A stretch of DNA of 64,000 nt from Alphaproteobacteria bacterium (GTDB lineage Bacteria; Pseudomonadota; Alphaproteobacteria; Rhizobiales; Aestuariivirgaceae). The notes under the pieces were generated by a model that searched no databases, was not told the DNA's origin, and saw nothing but the letters and a program-made list of their open reading frames with translations. Shown here piece after piece: positions 35,599 through 43,428 of the stretch. The stretch lies in contig JAGRLX010000135.1 of the NCBI GenBank assembly GCA_020441605.1, positions 61,375 to 125,374 on the forward strand, written 5' to 3'. How positions within the stretch are numbered: the first letter of the stretch is position 1; each line of letters opens with the position of its first letter. Made by a program: the position numbers and the translations under genes.

Positions 35599-36945
35599 AT
35601 GGCATCGTCACTGCCAGGTCCGCGATTTCCGCTCGAAGAACTCGCAAGACGAATTGATCTGGCGGGTCGTCGCGTGCCCTGGGTTCGATACTGCGGCGAA
35701 GTGGTAGCGGTAACGCCTTCCGCGATCGTGGTGGGCGGTTTGTCCCGTCAAGCGCAACTCGGATCGCTGGTTTCCCTTTCTGTGGGAAATGACGTTGCGC
35801 TTGCCGAAGTCATGCGGCTCGAACGCGGTTTTGCCACGGTGAAACCACTCGACGGCCAAATCAACGTCGCGCTTGGTTCGCGGGCCTATCCCGCGGGTGA
35901 ACTGCAGATCTCGCCGGATCACAGGTGGAAGGGCAGGCTGATCGACAGCCTCGGACGTCCCGTGGACGGTGCAGGCTTCCTGGTGCAAGGGGACTCGCTC
36001 CGCAACCTGCATGGTGATCCACCTCCGGCCATGAACAGATCGGCCATGGGAGGGGCCATCCGCACCGGTGTAAAGGTTATCGATGTATTCACCCCGCTAT
36101 GCTTCGGACAACGGATTGGGATCTTTGCGGGATCAGGTGTGGGAAAGTCGACGCTGCTCTCAATGCTGGCCCGTTCTACAGGCTTCGACAGCATTGTGGT
36201 GGCGCTGGTCGGGGAGCGCGGGCGGGAGGTGCGTGACTTTATCGAGACGGCGTTGGGTGCTATGGCCAAGAACACCGTTACGGTGGTCTCAACCGGCGAT
36301 GAAAGTCCCATGATGCGCAGGCTTGCGCCATTGACTGCGACGACCATTGCTGAACACTTTCGCGATCATGGTGAGCAGGTGTTGATGATCATGGATTCAG
36401 TCACGCGATATGCTCACGCCTGTCGTGATGTGGCGCTTGCAGCTGGTGAGCCTCCAGTCGCGCGGGGCTATCCGCCGAGCGTATTCAGTGATCTTCCTCG
36501 ACTTCTTGAGCGGGCGGGTCCAGGACAAGAGGGCAAGGGCTCGATCACGGCGCTCTACGCCGTGCTGATCGATGGCGACGATCATAACGATCCTGTTGCC
36601 GATGCCATTCGTGGCACATTGGACGGGCATGTTGTACTTGAGCGCGCAATTGCCGAGACGGGCCGATATCCGGCGGTCAATGTTCTGACATCGATCTCGC
36701 GGCTGGCTGGCAGGGTGTGGACTGCGGAGCAGCGGCAGGTCGCTGCTGAACTGAAGAAACTCGTTGCTCGTTTCGAGGACACGCGAGATTTGCGTGCCAT
36801 GGGGGGGTATGTTGCTGGTGCCGATATGGAACTTGATCGCGCTATTGTCGCGGTGCCAAGGCTCTACGATGTGCTCACGCAGAGCCTCGACAATCCGCCA
36901 AGCATCGATCCCTACCGGGAGATCGCTGCCTGCCTTTCAGCATAG
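35599..36945 (+). CDS. fliI: Flagellum-specific ATP synthase FliI
   Basis: The protein has 448 residues and an F1-ATPase-beta-like fold. Walker A is GIFAGSGVGKSTLLSML (about residues 174-190), followed by VVALVGERGREVRDFIE, and Walker B around VLMIMDSVTRYAHA. The C-terminal part has GSITALYAVLIDGDDHNDPV, as in type III export ATPases. It powers unfolding and delivery of export substrates. It converges with ftcR, overlapping by 9 bp at the 3' ends. Confidence 0.95.
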   Translation: MASSLPGPRFPLEELARRIDLAGRRVPWVRYCGEVVAVTPSAIVVGGLSRQAQLGSLVSLSVGNDVALAEVMRLERGFATVKPLDGQINVALGSRAYPAGELQISPDHRWKGRLIDSLGRPVDGAGFLVQGDSLRNLHGDPPPAMNRSAMGGAIRTGVKVIDVFTPLCFGQRIGIFAGSGVGKSTLLSMLARSTGFDSIVVALVGERGREVRDFIETALGAMAKNTVTVVSTGDESPMMRRLAPLTATTIAEHFRDHGEQVLMIMDSVTRYAHACRDVALAAGEPPVARGYPPSVFSDLPRLLERAGPGQEGKGSITALYAVLIDGDDHNDPVADAIRGTLDGHVVLERAIAETGRYPAVNVLTSISRLAGRVWTAEQRQVAAELKKLVARFEDTRDLRAMGGYVAGADMELDRAIVAVPRLYDVLTQSLDNPPSIDPYREIAACLSA

Positions 36946-37629
36946 TCTTGACGAGGTTGATCGCCCGACGAGTTGATAGCCGAGATAACGCTTGGTATCG
37001 ATCGGGTCGTAGCCCATGACCTGGCGGAGCTTTTTGCGCAGCTTGCTAATGTGGCTTTCGACAACACTTTCTTCCACCTCGTCATCGAACAAGCCATATA
37101 TCGCATTGAATATCTGGTTGCGGGTGACCCGGCGATTCCGGTTGGATGCCAGGTATTCGAGTATCCGTCTTTCGCGCCGCGGCAATGACAGAGGCTCGCC
37201 GTCGATTTCCGGATCCCGCCCGTCGCCGAAAACACGCAATCCATCGACTTCGATCTGGCGTGCTGAAGGTGCTGTGCGCCGCCGTATGGCACCAATGCGG
37301 GCAATGATTTCTCTCGCATGAACGGGCTTGCGGATGACATCATCGACGCCCGCAGCAAAGAGCTTCAGAGTTGCTTCAAGTCCAGTACCGTCATTTAGCG
37401 CGATCGCCGGAACCTCCGAGCGGGTCTTGATGGCACGAGTCAGCGTCTCACGCTGATCGAAATCGCCCAGAACGAATGCTTCTACCGCGGCGAGATCAGG
37501 GCCACTCGTTGAGTGAAACCAGCTGTCAAAATCAGAGGGGGTGAAACTTGCCGCTGAGATTCCTTCACGACCCAGGCTGGATTGGTAAGCGCTCGACACG
37601 TCGGGCCGCTCTTCGACAATGATTATCAT
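36937..37629 (-). CDS. ftcR: Flagellar transcriptional regulator FtcR/Rem
   Basis: This is a 230-residue OmpR-family response regulator. The C-terminal winged helix is strongly conserved: EPLSLPRRERRILEYLASNR, then VTRNQIFNAIYGLFDDEVEE and VVESHISKLRKKLR. The receiver domain lacks the usual phospho-acceptor aspartate (AVEAFVLGDF where the Asp would sit), as in Brucella FtcR and Sinorhizobium Rem, which work without a known sensor kinase. It is the probable activator of the flagellar operons here. A perfect CtrA-type box lies about 94 bp upstream. Confidence 0.9.
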   Translation of the reverse strand: MIIIVEERPDVSSAYQSSLGREGISAASFTPSDFDSWFHSTSGPDLAAVEAFVLGDFDQRETLTRAIKTRSEVPAIALNDGTGLEATLKLFAAGVDDVIRKPVHAREIIARIGAIRRRTAPSARQIEVDGLRVFGDGRDPEIDGEPLSLPRRERRILEYLASNRNRRVTRNQIFNAIYGLFDDEVEESVVESHISKLRKKLRQVMGYDPIDTKRYLGYQLVGRSTSSRLC

Positions 37630-37722
37630 GTTGCCTCGTCCATTTATTTATCAGAATTCGCTTCATCTGGTATTTATGCAGATGTCTCGTTTTGTGACAC
37701 AGTTATATTGTTGTTAACACAG

Positions 37723-37737
37723 TTAATAAATGGTTAA
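37723..37737. promoter_or_regulatory. CtrA-type binding box upstream of ftcR
   Basis: TTAATAAATGGTTAA is a perfect TTAA-N7-TTAA. Further TTAA half-sites flank it at 37714 and 37738, making a cluster of four in 28 bp. It lies about 94-108 bp upstream of the ftcR start codon, a suitable place for regulator binding. CtrA action is inferred from the consensus. Confidence 0.6.
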
Positions 37738-37974
37738 TTAATGTCGATATGGTCCTTTAATACTATGGGTAAATGTGTATTACGCTAGTTTTATTTTTGC
37801 TCTGTCGAAATTATATAAGTAACTATAAGCCGTTATTCGAGTTCAAATCTGCAACCTGGTCTCGTCGGTTCCTGTGGGGGGTATTTGAATCGTCCAACTA
37901 GAGATATACACGTTATGCGAGTGTAATTATGATATTGCGCTTTTTGCGTGCTTTCGGTAGATTCGATTCGACCA

Positions 37975-37994
37975 CAGATGACTCGCGTCATCTG
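37975..37994. promoter_or_regulatory. Perfect 8-bp inverted repeat in front of merR
   Basis: CAGATGAC and GTCATCTG are separated by four bases (TCGC). The repeat ends 29 bp before the merR ATG. MerR-family proteins bind inverted repeats in their own promoters, so this is a candidate operator. Confidence 0.45.
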
Positions 37995-38023
37995 GCTCAC
38001 GGAATGAAGCAAGAGGGCTCTTC

Positions 38024-38440
38024 ATGGACGCAGAAGTAGTTAGTGATATCAAGAACATGGCAATGCAGGGCGAAGAAAGCCCCGCGGATTCGTTCCTTTT
38101 CATAGGTGAATTAGCCAAGCGGACGGGGGTCGATCCGAAGACCATACGCTTCTATGAAAGAGCCGAACTGCTTTCGCCGCCACGCCACGGCCGCTTCCGG
38201 ACCTATCTGGCATCAGATGTCCGTCGGCTACAGAACGTGTTGAATTTACGTAAGCTCGGCATTCCGATCGCGCAGATCCGGGAGTTGCTCGAGACCGTCG
38301 GAGACAAGCCGGACATCCTCAGCCACGATGCGGCAGCGGACATGCTGCGCAGTCATCTCGATCTGCTAAGGTCCAAGCAATCGGAACTGACGAAACAGAT
38401 CGAGCAGACGGCAATTGCGCTGCAACGGTCTGTTGCTTGA
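38024..38440 (+). CDS. MerR-family transcriptional regulator
   Basis: The protein has 138 residues. The winged helix-turn-helix starts at about residue 26: FIGELAKRTGVDPKTIRFYE, then RAELLSPPRHGRFRTYLASD and a coiled coil from about residue 75. The C-terminal region lacks a cysteine cluster or a large sensor domain, so it is a short heavy-metal-type MerR without recognisable metal ligands. The inducer is unknown. It converges directly on the PLP-enzyme gene, with no spacer between the stops. Confidence 0.85.
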   Translation: MDAEVVSDIKNMAMQGEESPADSFLFIGELAKRTGVDPKTIRFYERAELLSPPRHGRFRTYLASDVRRLQNVLNLRKLGIPIAQIRELLETVGDKPDILSHDAAADMLRSHLDLLRSKQSELTKQIEQTAIALQRSVA

Positions 38441-39538
38441 TTATTGAACGAGGCCCCGAGCATCTACCTTGACGGCGCCCAGGACTTCACTGCCATCGAT
38501 GAAAACCACCCGATCGAAGAGGTTCTGAACCGGGCATACGTGGTTGGGGAGGATGCGCAAGACATCCCCAACAGCGGGCTTGGTCGGACAAGCTGATACA
38601 TCGACAAAGCCATGCTCCTCGCTCAGGTCATAAACGGGAGCAGAGGCGAAGTCTGGGATCACGCCGTAGCCTGTCAATCCAAGGAGATCGCTGGTGAGGG
38701 CCTTGGACCCAGCATCAACCATGGCCCTACCATCAGTTGGCCGGCTGACAACCGTGGTGAGGACGGTCACCGCGCAATCGGCAAGCGCGCATGTCCCGCG
38801 GGCAACGAGCGACCGATCGAAATAGACATAGGTTCCAGCCCGGTACTCTGTTACCTTTTCGAGCCCTTCGTCCTTCCACATGTCAGGCGAGCCGCCTGCG
38901 CTTATGACCTGCGATTTCAATCCCGAAGAGCCCAGAAGATCGCTGGCCTCGCCCAGGTACTCTGCCATTTCCACGCGCATGCCGGCACGCGGGAAGGTCA
39001 TTAATCCCGCATAACGTACGCCGGATGTTCGATCAATGAGTCGCGCAAGGTCCGCGGCCGCCGCGGGCGATTGTACGCCGTTGCGTGCGGCACCCGTGTC
39101 ACATTCAACCAGTACCCCGATATCCCGGCCGGCCTGCGATCCAGCCCATGCCAGTCCCTCGACAACCTTCGCGTTATCCGCCACGACGGATATTTCGGTT
39201 CGCCCAGCCAAATCGGCCAGGCGCTGTAGCTTGTGGCGTCCTATGAGGTTGAAGGTCAACAGCATGTCGGAAATGCCGGCGTCCGCCATGACTTCCGCCT
39301 CTCCCAGTTTCTGGACCGTGATTCCGCGGGCACCGAGATCGAGCTGATAGCGTGCCAGTCCTGTGAGCTTGTGAGTCTTGATATGCGGGCGGTTGGCGAG
39401 GCTTTGGCGATCGCAGTGCGCCTGCCACCGCTTCAAGTTCTGATCAACCACACCAATATCTATGAGCGGGACCGGAGTCTCGAGGTCTTCCAGCCGATTG
39501 CCAACCGGCTCGAAGTTCAGGTAGTTACGGATGTCCAT
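38441..39538 (-). CDS. D-threonine aldolase / D-serine dehydratase-like PLP enzyme
   Basis: The protein has 365 residues. It shows the fold-type III (alanine racemase-like) barrel with the PLP lysine in RPHIKTHKL at about residue 54. The C-terminal domain has the metal-site histidine and cysteine in LPNHVCPVQN. These are the features of D-threonine aldolase and D-serine dehydratase (DSD1 type), so it probably cleaves or deaminates a D-3-hydroxyamino acid. Exact substrate cannot be read. I chose the ATG at 39538; a start at 39550 adds four residues. It diverges from the SGNH hydrolase gene. Confidence 0.8.
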   Translation of the reverse strand: MDIRNYLNFEPVGNRLEDLETPVPLIDIGVVDQNLKRWQAHCDRQSLANRPHIKTHKLTGLARYQLDLGARGITVQKLGEAEVMADAGISDMLLTFNLIGRHKLQRLADLAGRTEISVVADNAKVVEGLAWAGSQAGRDIGVLVECDTGAARNGVQSPAAAADLARLIDRTSGVRYAGLMTFPRAGMRVEMAEYLGEASDLLGSSGLKSQVISAGGSPDMWKDEGLEKVTEYRAGTYVYFDRSLVARGTCALADCAVTVLTTVVSRPTDGRAMVDAGSKALTSDLLGLTGYGVIPDFASAPVYDLSEEHGFVDVSACPTKPAVGDVLRILPNHVCPVQNLFDRVVFIDGSEVLGAVKVDARGLVQ

Positions 39539-39663
39539 TCTCAACTCCATATGTAGTGATCAACCGTTCTGGTGGCGCACGGTCTCCCCGAAGGTCGAAT
39601 TTCGCGCTTCCTAAACCTCCTCATGCCCCAACCTCGCCAGTTTTCCAATGCAGAAGGCCGGTC

Positions 39664-41658
39664 ATGTTCAGATTAGCCGCGCTCATTGGCCTTATCTTCG
39701 TTGGCCTTTTACAAGCCGCCGACGCTCAGACCCTTGATGTCAGCACGGTTCGTATCGAATGGCAGGTAGTCAATCGCTTCAGACTTTTTCGCGATCCTGG
39801 TTTCTTCAAGCTGCATGAAAACGCGTGGCGGCAATATCTGATCCATGTTGATGGATTGAGTCTGCCTGAAGCGGAGCGCCAGGCACTTGTCAAGAGAACT
39901 TCCGTGCTTGGATCGGAGCACGTCCTGAATGACCGCCGTATCGCCTTTTCGAACATCCTTCGAACAAACTTCGACTGGCGCGGCTGGGCGGCGAAGGGCA
40001 AGGATTTGCTGTGTTATGATGAAAAAAAGCGAAAGCATTCCGCGTGTGGCGGCATCGATCGCTACCTTAACCCGGAAGGGCATGCGCTCGAACTCTGGCT
40101 CGTTAGCGAGTCGGGGATTGCGGTGGAGGCGGGCAGGCAATGCGAATGGCGTATTGCTGGTGAATTGGTCGCGATCGCCGACTGCTCGGAACGGGTGCAG
40201 GGACCAAAGATCGTTCTGCCATATCCCGGTGGGGGTGACATTTCGGTCAATATCGAAGGCGAATCACCCATCTTGCTTGCAGCTTCGGTAAGGGATCTGC
40301 TGATCGCCGGATTGGGCGACAGCTTTGCTTCGGGTGAGGGCAACCCGAACACGCCAGTCACTTTCAGCGCAACGCGCCGCTACCGCAACCTCTATCCCCT
40401 TCGCAGTGACAACCACGCTGGTGGGTCGGCAGCATGGACGGACGAACTCTGTCATCGATCGCTTTATGGACAGCAATTCCGAGCTGCCCTACAGATCGCG
40501 ATCGAGAATCCCAAGGCCGCAGTTACATTTCTCGACTATTCCTGCTCCGGGGCCGGAATAGAAGAGGGCCTGTTAGGCCCTCAAACCTATGTCGAACGGA
40601 TCGGTGAAAGCGAAACATCATCGAAGCCAACGGCGCGTCCACTTGCAGGCGACTCCGTGGATTCCCAGCTCTATCGAATTCTCAGAGAACTGTGCATCGA
40701 TCGCCCCGAATGGCACAAGGGCGTCCTCATTTGCCCAAACCGCCACTTCAGGCGAAACATTGATTTCCTGTTCCTCTCCGTGGGCGGAAACGATATCGGC
40801 TTTTCGAACATTGTCGCGTGGGCAACACTGCGTGACGGCGTATCGGCGGGCATCGCGAGCTTCTTTGGCGCCACTGTCACTGCAGACGAATTTGCCAACC
40901 GCATGCGGGAAACATTGCCTGGGTCCTACGCCCGACTCGCCAAAGCGCTGGAAGCGGCCTTGCCCCTGTATTCTGCCGATGACGGAATATTCGATCCATC
41001 ACGCGTGGTGCTGACGGCCTATCCGGACCTCGTCACCAATAGCGCCGGCCGGCTCTGCGAAGCGCCACAATCCAGGAATCAGTCTGGTGACGATTACGCC
41101 AGCAATAGATCGCTCAGCATGTTCTCTTCCTGGCTCACCGCAAGATCCGATCGGCTGGAAGCTGTCCGCAGCCAGTTCGCGGACCTCTTTCGCCGCATGC
41201 AGGACCTAGCGGGTGACCATGGCTGGACCTTTGCCGGGCATGTTTATGCCGACCGCATGTTCGAAGGCCACGGCTTCTGTGCCCAGGATGAGACGCGTCC
41301 TGACGATCCCGGCGAAATCCTGGATATTCCATGCTGGAGCCGGATCGACACCGGCAAGGCCATCTGCGAACAGAGCTGGTCGGGCAAGACAGGTGACTGG
41401 TATCCCTATAATCCCGCCTTTGAAAACTACCCCTATGCACTCAGGCAGCGCTGGGTCCGAACCTTCAACGACGCGTACATGGTCGTGAACCAAAAGGTCA
41501 TCGACCGCCGCGGGCATATCGACGAACGCACATCTGCGGCGGTGTTTTCGGAGACCACCGGCGCGTTGCATCCAACTGCTGAGGGACATGCTGCGATGGC
41601 CGACGGCCTGTTATTGAGTATCAGGCCGATCATCAGTGCTATGCTTTCAGGCGACTAA
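39664..41658 (+). CDS. Large secreted SGNH/GDSL hydrolase
   Basis: The protein has 664 residues with a signal peptide (MFRLAALIGLIFVGLLQAAD, about 1-21). An unassigned domain of about 190 residues follows. The SGNH domain then has block I GLGDSFASGEGN with Ser at about residue 220, a DYSCSGAG block, the GGNDIGFS block, and the late HPTAEGHAAMADG with His at about 636. No Asp lies at the usual DxxH place, as in actinobacterial lipases that use a Ser-His pair. Several cysteines fit a periplasmic or secreted enzyme. An upstream ATG-like start at 39556 would lack a signal peptide. Substrate unknown. Confidence 0.8.
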   Translation: MFRLAALIGLIFVGLLQAADAQTLDVSTVRIEWQVVNRFRLFRDPGFFKLHENAWRQYLIHVDGLSLPEAERQALVKRTSVLGSEHVLNDRRIAFSNILRTNFDWRGWAAKGKDLLCYDEKKRKHSACGGIDRYLNPEGHALELWLVSESGIAVEAGRQCEWRIAGELVAIADCSERVQGPKIVLPYPGGGDISVNIEGESPILLAASVRDLLIAGLGDSFASGEGNPNTPVTFSATRRYRNLYPLRSDNHAGGSAAWTDELCHRSLYGQQFRAALQIAIENPKAAVTFLDYSCSGAGIEEGLLGPQTYVERIGESETSSKPTARPLAGDSVDSQLYRILRELCIDRPEWHKGVLICPNRHFRRNIDFLFLSVGGNDIGFSNIVAWATLRDGVSAGIASFFGATVTADEFANRMRETLPGSYARLAKALEAALPLYSADDGIFDPSRVVLTAYPDLVTNSAGRLCEAPQSRNQSGDDYASNRSLSMFSSWLTARSDRLEAVRSQFADLFRRMQDLAGDHGWTFAGHVYADRMFEGHGFCAQDETRPDDPGEILDIPCWSRIDTGKAICEQSWSGKTGDWYPYNPAFENYPYALRQRWVRTFNDAYMVVNQKVIDRRGHIDERTSAAVFSETTGALHPTAEGHAAMADGLLLSIRPIISAMLSGD

Positions 41659-41792
41659 ACCGGTCTCGAGCCAGAAGGGAGACCCCGGCCGGCTTCTCGA
41701 AACCACAGGCACCTCTCGTGGTCAAGACAGCCGCACTCCTGCCGAATGGCCTCTCTGTTCAATGAAACGACAGTTCAGAGCTTGAGACAAAA

Positions 41793-42461
41793 CTAATTGA
41801 GGTAGGACCTCAAGGCCGCCGCGGCGGCGATGGGTGAAAGCACCAGGCTTGCCAGCGCAATGGCGGCAAGAATCAAGAGCGATGGCGTCGCCATGTCGGG
41901 CCCAGCCGAGTCGGCAGCAGAAGCCGAAACACCAAAAATCAGGACCGGCACATAGAGCGGCAGCACCAACAGCGAGACGAGAAGTCCACCGCGCCGCAGT
42001 CCGACGGTAACGGCGGCACCGATTGCAGCCAGAAATGATAGCGTGACTGACCCAAGCACCATCGCCAGAAACAGGGGTGCGATTGCCTGTGGCGAGAGAT
42101 TGAGCAGAAAGCCGAGAATGGGTGCCGCAACGGCAAGCGGCAAGCTGGTTGAAAGCCAGTGGGCTACAGACTTCGCAAGGGCGACGAGTTCGAAAGGAAC
42201 CGGGCCCATCGCCATGATGTCCAGCGAGCCATCGTCATAGTCCTGCTGGAAAATACGATCCGCTGACAGCAGAACAGATAGAAGCAGGGCAATCCACAGC
42301 GATCCGGGCGCAAGCTTCTGCAGCAGCACCTGATCGGGACCGAGACCGATGGGCAAGAGGACCACAACGGTCAGGAAGAAACCGAGAGCGGTGCCCGCAC
42401 CTCCGCCCTGGCGAATGCTGAGCAGGAGGTCGCGGCGGATCAGTGCCCAGACGAGGTTCAT
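41793..42461 (-). CDS. ccmB: Haem exporter protein CcmB
   Basis: The protein has 222 residues with six membrane helices. It has the family start WALIRRDLLLSIRQGGGAG and FLTVVVLLPIGLGPDQVLL, then RIFQQDYDDGSLDIMAMGPV. With CcmA it forms an ABC transporter needed for haem delivery to CcmE in cytochrome c maturation. It overlaps ccmA by 4 bp. CcmC, which usually follows, is not found next to it. Confidence 0.93.
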   Translation of the reverse strand: MNLVWALIRRDLLLSIRQGGGAGTALGFFLTVVVLLPIGLGPDQVLLQKLAPGSLWIALLLSVLLSADRIFQQDYDDGSLDIMAMGPVPFELVALAKSVAHWLSTSLPLAVAAPILGFLLNLSPQAIAPLFLAMVLGSVTLSFLAAIGAAVTVGLRRGGLLVSLLVLPLYVPVLIFGVSASAADSAGPDMATPSLLILAAIALASLVLSPIAAAAALRSYLN

Positions 42462-43057
42462 CCAGCAGCTCCGAGACTGAGCCTCGTGTCCGCTTCGCGG
42501 CCAAGGGGCACGTGGGTAGCCGCGATGATCATTCCTCCGACGTGGAGATGGGCCGCCATGACCCTGACCAGCCGTTCGAGCGAGGCTGTGTCGAGGCCCA
42601 CGGTCGGCTCGTCGAGCAGCCAGAGGACCCGGGGTACGAGGACCAGCCGGGCGAGAGCGAGACGGCGCTTCTGTCCCGCAGAAAGGAGCCCGGCCTGGAA
42701 AGTTGCAAAGCGCTGCAGATCGAAAGCCGACAAGGCCAGGTCGACGTCGCCACCCCCGAGGAACCCACGCCAGAACAGCAGATTTTCCCGGACGGTCAGA
42801 GCCGTCTTCACGGCTTCCTGATGGGCGATGTAATGGGCCTGCTGGCCGATCGACAGATCGGCCGAACCGCCATCCAGATCAAGACAACCGGATGCAGCAT
42901 CATTCAGGCCGGCGATCAGGCGCAGCAAGGACGACTTACCGGAACCATTCGGTCCGGTAAGTTGCATCAACTCCCCAGCTTTCAGCCGAAAGCTCACATC
43001 GCGGAAGACAGTTCGCCCTCCCCGATCGCATTGCAGGGCTGCACCGGTCAATATCAT
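42458..43057 (-). CDS. ccmA: Haem exporter ATP-binding protein CcmA
   Basis: The 199-residue ABC ATPase has Walker A LTGPNGSGKSSLLRLIAGL (about residues 33-51), the short signature LLSAGQKRRLALARL with Ala in place of the usual Gly, and Walker B LWLLDEPTVGLD. The serine-alanine-glycine-glutamine signature is normal for CcmA. It drives the CcmAB transporter in cytochrome c biogenesis. It follows a small secreted protein by 39 bp. Confidence 0.93.
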   Translation of the reverse strand: MILTGAALQCDRGGRTVFRDVSFRLKAGELMQLTGPNGSGKSSLLRLIAGLNDAASGCLDLDGGSADLSIGQQAHYIAHQEAVKTALTVRENLLFWRGFLGGGDVDLALSAFDLQRFATFQAGLLSAGQKRRLALARLVLVPRVLWLLDEPTVGLDTASLERLVRVMAAHLHVGGMIIAATHVPLGREADTRLSLGAAG

Positions 43058-43096
43058 GGAAATTCAATAGCCAGGGTCTGGAACCAATGCCAGACG

Positions 43097-43426
43097 TCAG
43101 CTGCTAACATTGCAGCGGCGCCAAGTTTCAGGCTCGCCGGTGACGCCGTCCTTGAACTGCCGATGTTGCATCAATTCCTCGTTGATCAGATTCATGTAGA
43201 TGACTTGACCATAGTCGGCTTCACCTTCCGGAACCTGATAGGCGAATTCGTGACGCTGGTATTGGCCCTGTATCGTCTTGCCAGACGGAATTCTTATCTG
43301 TGGGCCATCGATCACGAGGTTCTCGCCTTGAGGTGAACACCACTCACCGTCGATGGCGTCGGCAAAGGCAGGCTTGGCGGTGGCAAACGCCGCTATTAGA
43401 AGTCCTATCACCACCGCCCTGTTCAT
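43097..43426 (-). CDS. Small secreted protein of unknown function
   Basis: The protein has 109 residues. A signal peptide (about 1-23, ending in AKPAFA) is followed by a small beta-rich domain with two cysteines (GEWCSPQGENLVIDG and WRRCNVSS). I do not recognise a family. The ATG at 43426 lies 2 bp after the phaB stop, so the gene may be read through from phaA-phaB. It is unrelated in role to ccmAB as far as can be seen. Confidence 0.6.
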   Translation of the reverse strand: MNRAVVIGLLIAAFATAKPAFADAIDGEWCSPQGENLVIDGPQIRIPSGKTIQGQYQRHEFAYQVPEGEADYGQVIYMNLINEELMQHRQFKDGVTGEPETWRRCNVSS

Positions 43427-43428
43427 CA

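Larger units (their letters stand above)
37630..38023. promoter_or_regulatory. AT-rich divergent regulatory region between ftcR and merR
   Basis: These 394 bp are markedly AT-rich, most strongly at about 37640-37830, unlike the GC-rich genes around. The region holds a CtrA-type box, two copies of ACACAGTTA 20 bp apart (37697-37705 and 37717-37725), and a palindrome just before merR. I see no credible gene in it. It is probably the promoter region of both ftcR and merR. Confidence 0.6.

Noticed and set aside
37927..38145. Minus-strand open frame of 72 codons in the ftcR-merR gap
   Set aside because: It mostly lies opposite the start of merR and has no ribosome-binding site or recognisable content.
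41661..41685. Possible hairpin after the SGNH hydrolase (GGTCTC...GAGACC)
   Set aside because: Six base pairs and no T tract; not enough to call a terminator.
42443..43336. Plus-strand open frame of 297 codons opposite ccmA
   Set aside because: ccmA on the minus strand carries all ABC motifs; the opposing frame is a compositional shadow.
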